This document shows, one piece after another, positions 6,598 to 9,200 of a DNA stretch of 9,200 bases. Every line of letters begins with the position of its first letter. Within the stretch, counting starts at the first letter, position 1. Where the stretch lies: NCBI GenBank assembly GCA_002310035.1, contig DBYC01000003.1, positions 1-9,200 on the forward strand, in the 5' to 3' direction. The translations under genes and the position numbers were made by a program. Under the pieces are notes generated by a model. The model was not told where the DNA came from. It saw only the letters and a program-made list of their open reading frames with translations, and made no database searches. Source of the DNA: a bacterium UBP6_UBA1196. GTDB taxonomy: Bacteria > UBP6 > UBA1177.

Positions 6598-8594
6598 TGT
6601 TCTTTCTCCTGAATAAGTTCGATTACCGAATTGTAGTGCTTTTTCAGTTCGTATTCGGTGGTGTAGCCGTTGCTTGTTATGAGGACCTTGTCGGCTTCGG
6701 CTGCTGCCGTCTGCTTGTCGAGAACGCCTCTTCTGATAAGGATTTCAAAGGCCTGGAATATCGCGCTTCTCACTTTCCAGACCGCATCGAAATAAAGGTG
6801 GGTGAAATTCTGCAGCAGTATTTCCGCATTTTCAGAAATCTGTGCCGCCGCGAGAACTGCTTCGATCCTCACTTCAAAACAGCGGTCGGACATATTTTTG
6901 AAGAGTGCCGAAAGGAGTTTTCCGCGCTCATCTTCACTCAAGCCGAAGCGTTTTGCGAAGACCGGGACGCATTTTTCGGCCGAAAAGCGGGTCTCGTAGT
7001 ATGAGTTTACAAAACCTTTGAATATCGCGTCAAAAATTTTCTCTTTTTCCTTTTCTTCGCAGATCGCAGTAAGGTCTTTCAACGCGGCGAAAGCATCCCT
7101 GCTCAAAAACGGCGCGCTGTTTTTTCCGGCAGCATACTTTATGATTAGCGGAGTCGCTTCGGCATATCCCAGGATTCCTGACGAGCGGCATGCACGCGCT
7201 TTGATAACCGGATTCGACGACGAGAAAAGCATATCGATCTTGTTTTTTATGAGCTTGATTTCGTCAAGGGCTAGCGGTTTTTCCGCACCCGATTTCACTT
7301 TTTTGAGAAATTTTTCAAGGCTGGTCGAGTTCAGACCCAGAACGCGGTCGTTGAGGAATTCCGCACCTTTGATTTCGGCGGGTTTTTCAGCGAGTCCGCA
7401 GATGTGGAGCAGATGACCGACTATGATCTCTGCCGGATTTCCAGGGAAAATGTTTTTCGCCGCTTCCGACATTTTTTTGAGTCTTTCAGTGTCGCCGCGA
7501 AGTGCGGAAACGGTTTCGCAGAATTCTTTTCCGTCGGCGAAAGCGATGTCTATTCCGTTCAGAGGATCGGTCCTTTCATAAATCACGGCAGCTGCTCCGG
7601 CACGCTCGATGAAACGGGCGTTTCCAATCTGGTGGTCGTTTCCGATATTGCTTATCGGAATTATGAGCATCGGTTTACCCTTGCTGCATGCTTCGACGAC
7701 CGAACCCGCTCCAGCCCTGATCACAAGCAGATCCGACGCGGCATAGTAAAGCCCCATGTTGTCGATGAAGTCGCGGAGAATGTAGCGTTTCTTCTCTTCT
7801 TCGGAAAGATTCTGCTTTTCAAGAATTTCAGAAACATCTTTGAATCCGTGGTATTCGTAGGTTTTTCCGAAAGGTTTTCCTGCACCGTTTATTATGTAAG
7901 TATCAGGATTTTCGAGAAGTTTCTTCGCTGAATTTGCAAGGACACGGTTTATCGTGCGCGATCCCTGCGAACCGCCGAAAGCGAAAATGACGAAAGCGTT
8001 CTCCGGGATCCCGAGTTCACGGCGCGCTTCGCCTTTATCCATCGCGGCGATCGAACTTCTGACAGGGTAGCCCGAAAAAAATCCTTTGTGTTTCGGCAGA
8101 TTTTTTATCGTTTCCGAAAACGAAACGGCGACCTCGTCGGCAGCCTTTGCCGCGGCTTTGTTCATTTTTCCGAGGTCAACATTAGACTCATGGATTATGA
8201 TTTTTGTTTTGAACAGACCGAAAGTCGCTTTTCTGAGAATCCATGCCGCGAAAACAGTGGGTGCGCTGACAAAACCGCCTGTCGCGAAGACCGCAGCCGG
8301 CCTGATTGTAAGCAGGATCAGCGATGCTTTCAAAAGCCCGGAAAACATTGTGAGAAAGAATTTGAAAAGCGCGACCGGCGACTTTCCCTGCGGAAGAGGC
8401 TGGCTCTTCACGAATTTCAGCGGAAGTCCCGCCTTAGGTACCATTACTCCTTCAGCTTTGTTCCTGACTCCGACATAAGTTATTTCCGAATCCGGCAGAT
8501 TTTTTTTGAGTTCCGCCGCAACCGCAAGCGCGGGGCTGACATGACCGCCGCTGCCGCCGCCCGTAAAGATGAATTTGATGTTTTTTTCTGACAT
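6594..8594 (-). CDS. murG: MurG (lipid II synthase) fused to a C-terminal HEAT-like domain
   Basis: MurG adds GlcNAc from UDP-GlcNAc to lipid I on the cytoplasmic membrane face, forming lipid II. Residues 1-400 are a full GT28-type glycosyltransferase: the N-terminal loop GGGSGGHVSPA (12-22) with His18, ATGGFVSAP (104-112), HESN (135-138; usually HEQN, HESD in some Gram-positives), GYPVR (175-179), GGSQGSRTIN (207-216), and the sugar-nucleotide site RAGAGSVVE (293-301) with Glu301 and DHQIGNA (320-326). The protein then continues in frame to residue 666, whereas the family usually ends near 350-400. Residues about 415-666 look like HEAT-type helical repeats. The start is the ATG at 8594 with AGAGG at 8599-8603. 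The gene overlaps mraY by 4 bp and is divergent from dnaX. The glycosyltransferase assignment is secure; the extension's role is unknown. Confidence 0.95.
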   Translation of the reverse strand: MSEKNIKFIFTGGGSGGHVSPALAVAAELKKNLPDSEITYVGVRNKAEGVMVPKAGLPLKFVKSQPLPQGKSPVALFKFFLTMFSGLLKASLILLTIRPAAVFATGGFVSAPTVFAAWILRKATFGLFKTKIIIHESNVDLGKMNKAAAKAADEVAVSFSETIKNLPKHKGFFSGYPVRSSIAAMDKGEARRELGIPENAFVIFAFGGSQGSRTINRVLANSAKKLLENPDTYIINGAGKPFGKTYEYHGFKDVSEILEKQNLSEEEKKRYILRDFIDNMGLYYAASDLLVIRAGAGSVVEACSKGKPMLIIPISNIGNDHQIGNARFIERAGAAAVIYERTDPLNGIDIAFADGKEFCETVSALRGDTERLKKMSEAAKNIFPGNPAEIIVGHLLHICGLAEKPAEIKGAEFLNDRVLGLNSTSLEKFLKKVKSGAEKPLALDEIKLIKNKIDMLFSSSNPVIKARACRSSGILGYAEATPLIIKYAAGKNSAPFLSRDAFAALKDLTAICEEKEKEKIFDAIFKGFVNSYYETRFSAEKCVPVFAKRFGLSEDERGKLLSALFKNMSDRCFEVRIEAVLAAAQISENAEILLQNFTHLYFDAVWKVRSAIFQAFEILIRRGVLDKQTAAAEADKVLITSNGYTTEYELKKHYNSVIELIQEKEQ
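6597..7352 (-). other. HEAT-like repeat extension of MurG (residues about 415-666)
   Basis: This part of the murG frame encodes about 250 residues absent from ordinary MurG. It reads as paired amphipathic helices. Repeated units start near NPVIKARACRSSGILG (461-476), SRDAFAALKDL (498-508), YYETRFSAEKCVPVFA (532-547), FEVRIEAVLAAAQI (573-586) and VWKVRSAIFQAFEIL (605-619), each with the Arg/Ala/hydrophobic spacing typical of HEAT or armadillo helices. I saw no SD-preceded internal start at the one methionine I examined (Met455, near 7232), so it appears to be made only as part of the fusion. HEAT domains usually bind proteins; the partner is unknown. Confidence 0.7.
6606..6610 (-). promoter_or_regulatory. 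mraY ribosome binding site inside the murG 3' end
   Basis: AGGAG lies 8 bases before the mraY ATG at 6597, within the last codons of murG. Together with the ATGA start-stop overlap it supports both the chosen mraY start and translational coupling. Confidence 0.8.
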
Positions 8595-8643
8595 AGAACC
8601 TCTTTTTATACAAAAAATCGGTGCTTTTTAGCAAATATGCGGA

Positions 8644-8672
8644 ATATTACAAGTAAAAAAGGGGAGTGAAAA
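8644..8672 (-). promoter_or_regulatory. Possible promoter of the murG-mraY unit
   Basis: On the minus strand TTTTCA (-35, 8667-8672, 4 of 6) and TAATAT (-10, 8644-8649, 4 of 6) are 17 bases apart, giving a start near 8637 and a leader of about 43 bases. The surrounding sequence is very AT-rich, so chance matches are common. A promoter must lie in this gap because dnaX is divergent, but the exact site is uncertain. Confidence 0.25.
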
Positions 8673-8729
8673 AAATTTTTTAGATTTTTTTGAGTGAACT
8701 TTCAGGATCGCCGGATATTTTAATTATTC

Positions 8730-8757
8730 TTTACTCTTAATTATAAATCTGTATAAT
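8730..8757 (+). promoter_or_regulatory. Probable dnaX promoter
   Basis: A perfect TATAAT (-10, 8752-8757) is preceded after 16 bases by TTTACT (8730-8735, 4 of 6 to the -35 consensus). Transcription would begin near 8764, only about 15 bases before the dnaX ATG, leaving just enough leader for the SD sequence. Confidence 0.6.
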
Positions 8758-8768
8758 TCCCTGCTTTT

Positions 8769-8773
8769 GGAGG
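8769..8773 (+). promoter_or_regulatory. dnaX ribosome binding site
   Basis: GGAGG lies 5 bases before the ATG at 8779. It fixes the dnaX start, which also gives an N-terminus matching the family (MAYQVVARKWRPQRF). Confidence 0.85.
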
Positions 8774-8778
8774 TGAGT

Positions 8779-9200
8779 ATGGCTTATCAGGTTGTTGCGA
8801 GAAAATGGCGGCCGCAGCGTTTTGACGAAGTTGTCGGGCAGGATCATGTCACTTCGACTTTGAAATATGCGATTCTGAACAAAAGGACCGCGCCGGTCTA
8901 CCTTTTCACTGGAATCCGCGGGACGGGAAAGACGACTCTGGCGCGAATTATGGTCAAGGCACTCAACTGTACTGACCTCGGAGCGGACGGAGAACCGTGC
9001 AACAAGTGTGAATGCTGCCGCGAGATTTCGGAAGGGAGAAGTCCTGATGTCATTGAAATCGACGGTGCGTCAAACACTTCGGTCGACAATGTCCGCGACA
9101 TCAAGGAAAATATCTCCTATTCACCTGTAAAGTCGAAATTCAAGGTCTATATCATCGACGAAGTCCACATGCTGAGCAAATCGGCGTTCAACGCGCTTCT
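8779..9200 (+). CDS. dnaX: DNA polymerase III subunit gamma/tau, 5' part (truncated by window edge)
   Basis: DnaX is the AAA+ ATPase of the clamp loader that places the beta sliding clamp on DNA during replication. The visible 140 residues match the start of the family. The N-terminal block YQVVARKWRPQRFDEVVGQ comes first. The Walker A loop GIRGTGKTT (45-53) has Lys51. A zinc module follows with Cys64, Cys74, Cys77 and Cys80, plus an additional Cys79. Next are the block EIDGASNTSVDNVRDI (93-108) and Walker B IIDEVHMLS (125-133). The reading frame is open to the window end; the rest of the ATPase, the collar domain and any tau-specific tail or frameshift site are outside. The gene has its own promoter and is divergent from murG. 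Confidence 0.97.
   Translation, partial: MAYQVVARKWRPQRFDEVVGQDHVTSTLKYAILNKRTAPVYLFTGIRGTGKTTLARIMVKALNCTDLGADGEPCNKCECCREISEGRSPDVIEIDGASNTSVDNVRDIKENISYSPVKSKFKVYIIDEVHMLSKSAFNAL

Noticed and set aside
7404..7931. Plus-strand frame of 175 codons opposite murG
   Set aside because: It lies inside the glycosyltransferase part of murG, where the minus-strand motifs are conserved. Shadow frame.
8605..8632. Alternative murG promoter: TTGCTA, 18 bases, TATAAA on the minus strand
   Set aside because: The boxes match well, but transcription would start near 8598, inside or after the SD at 8599-8603, leaving an almost leaderless mRNA.
8661..8700. AT-rich stretch with A and T runs and two GAGTGAA copies between murG and dnaX
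   Set aside because: There is no GC-rich stem followed by T's, so it is not a terminator, and the genes diverge here, so none is expected. The 7-bp repeat is too short to interpret.

Overview
The window is an ordinary-looking stretch of bacterial chromosome of moderate GC using the standard bacterial code, with all three stop codons in use. It carries seven tightly packed genes and no visible mobile element, CRISPR array, tRNA or rRNA. PlsB-type lipid synthesis, an exported lipoprotein with a signal II sequence and a peptidoglycan operon point to a Gram-negative-type (two-membrane) bacterium. The long Asp/Glu/Thr-rich stalk on the FG-GAP lipoprotein resembles lipoproteins I associate with uncultured deltaproteobacterial/myxococcal or candidate-phylum genomes. 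That placement is a weak inference; the genes alone do not fix the phylum.

Layout: (1) 1-1049, minus strand, the 5' two thirds of pyrG (CTP synthase), running off the left edge. (2) 1050-1223, a divergent promoter region with a strong sigma70-like promoter toward the right and an inverted repeat that covers the next gene's ribosome binding site. (3) 1224-2792 and 2799-5075, plus strand, a two-gene unit: a lipoprotein with a probable seven-bladed FG-GAP beta-propeller, then plsB (glycerol-3-phosphate acyltransferase). (4) 8594 down to 5072, minus strand, a three-gene unit murG, mraY, and a YkgJ-type cysteine-cluster protein, joined by a 4-bp overlap and a 2-bp gap. It meets plsB tail to tail, the two stop codons sharing the palindrome TTAA. 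(5) 8595-8778, a divergent AT-rich promoter region. (6) 8779-9200, plus strand, the start of dnaX, running off the right edge.

Functionally the window is housekeeping: CTP supply, the first acylation of phospholipid synthesis, the two membrane steps of peptidoglycan precursor synthesis (MraY makes lipid I, MurG makes lipid II), and the replicative clamp loader. The most unusual item is MurG. It is 666 residues instead of the usual 350-400 or so because the complete glycosyltransferase is followed in the same frame by about 250 residues of HEAT-like alpha-helical repeats. It is also placed directly before mraY, without the murD and ftsW genes often found between them. I found no clear sign of a wholly new defence, mobile or regulatory system; the MurG-HEAT fusion, the propeller lipoprotein and the SD-covering inverted repeat are the best leads.
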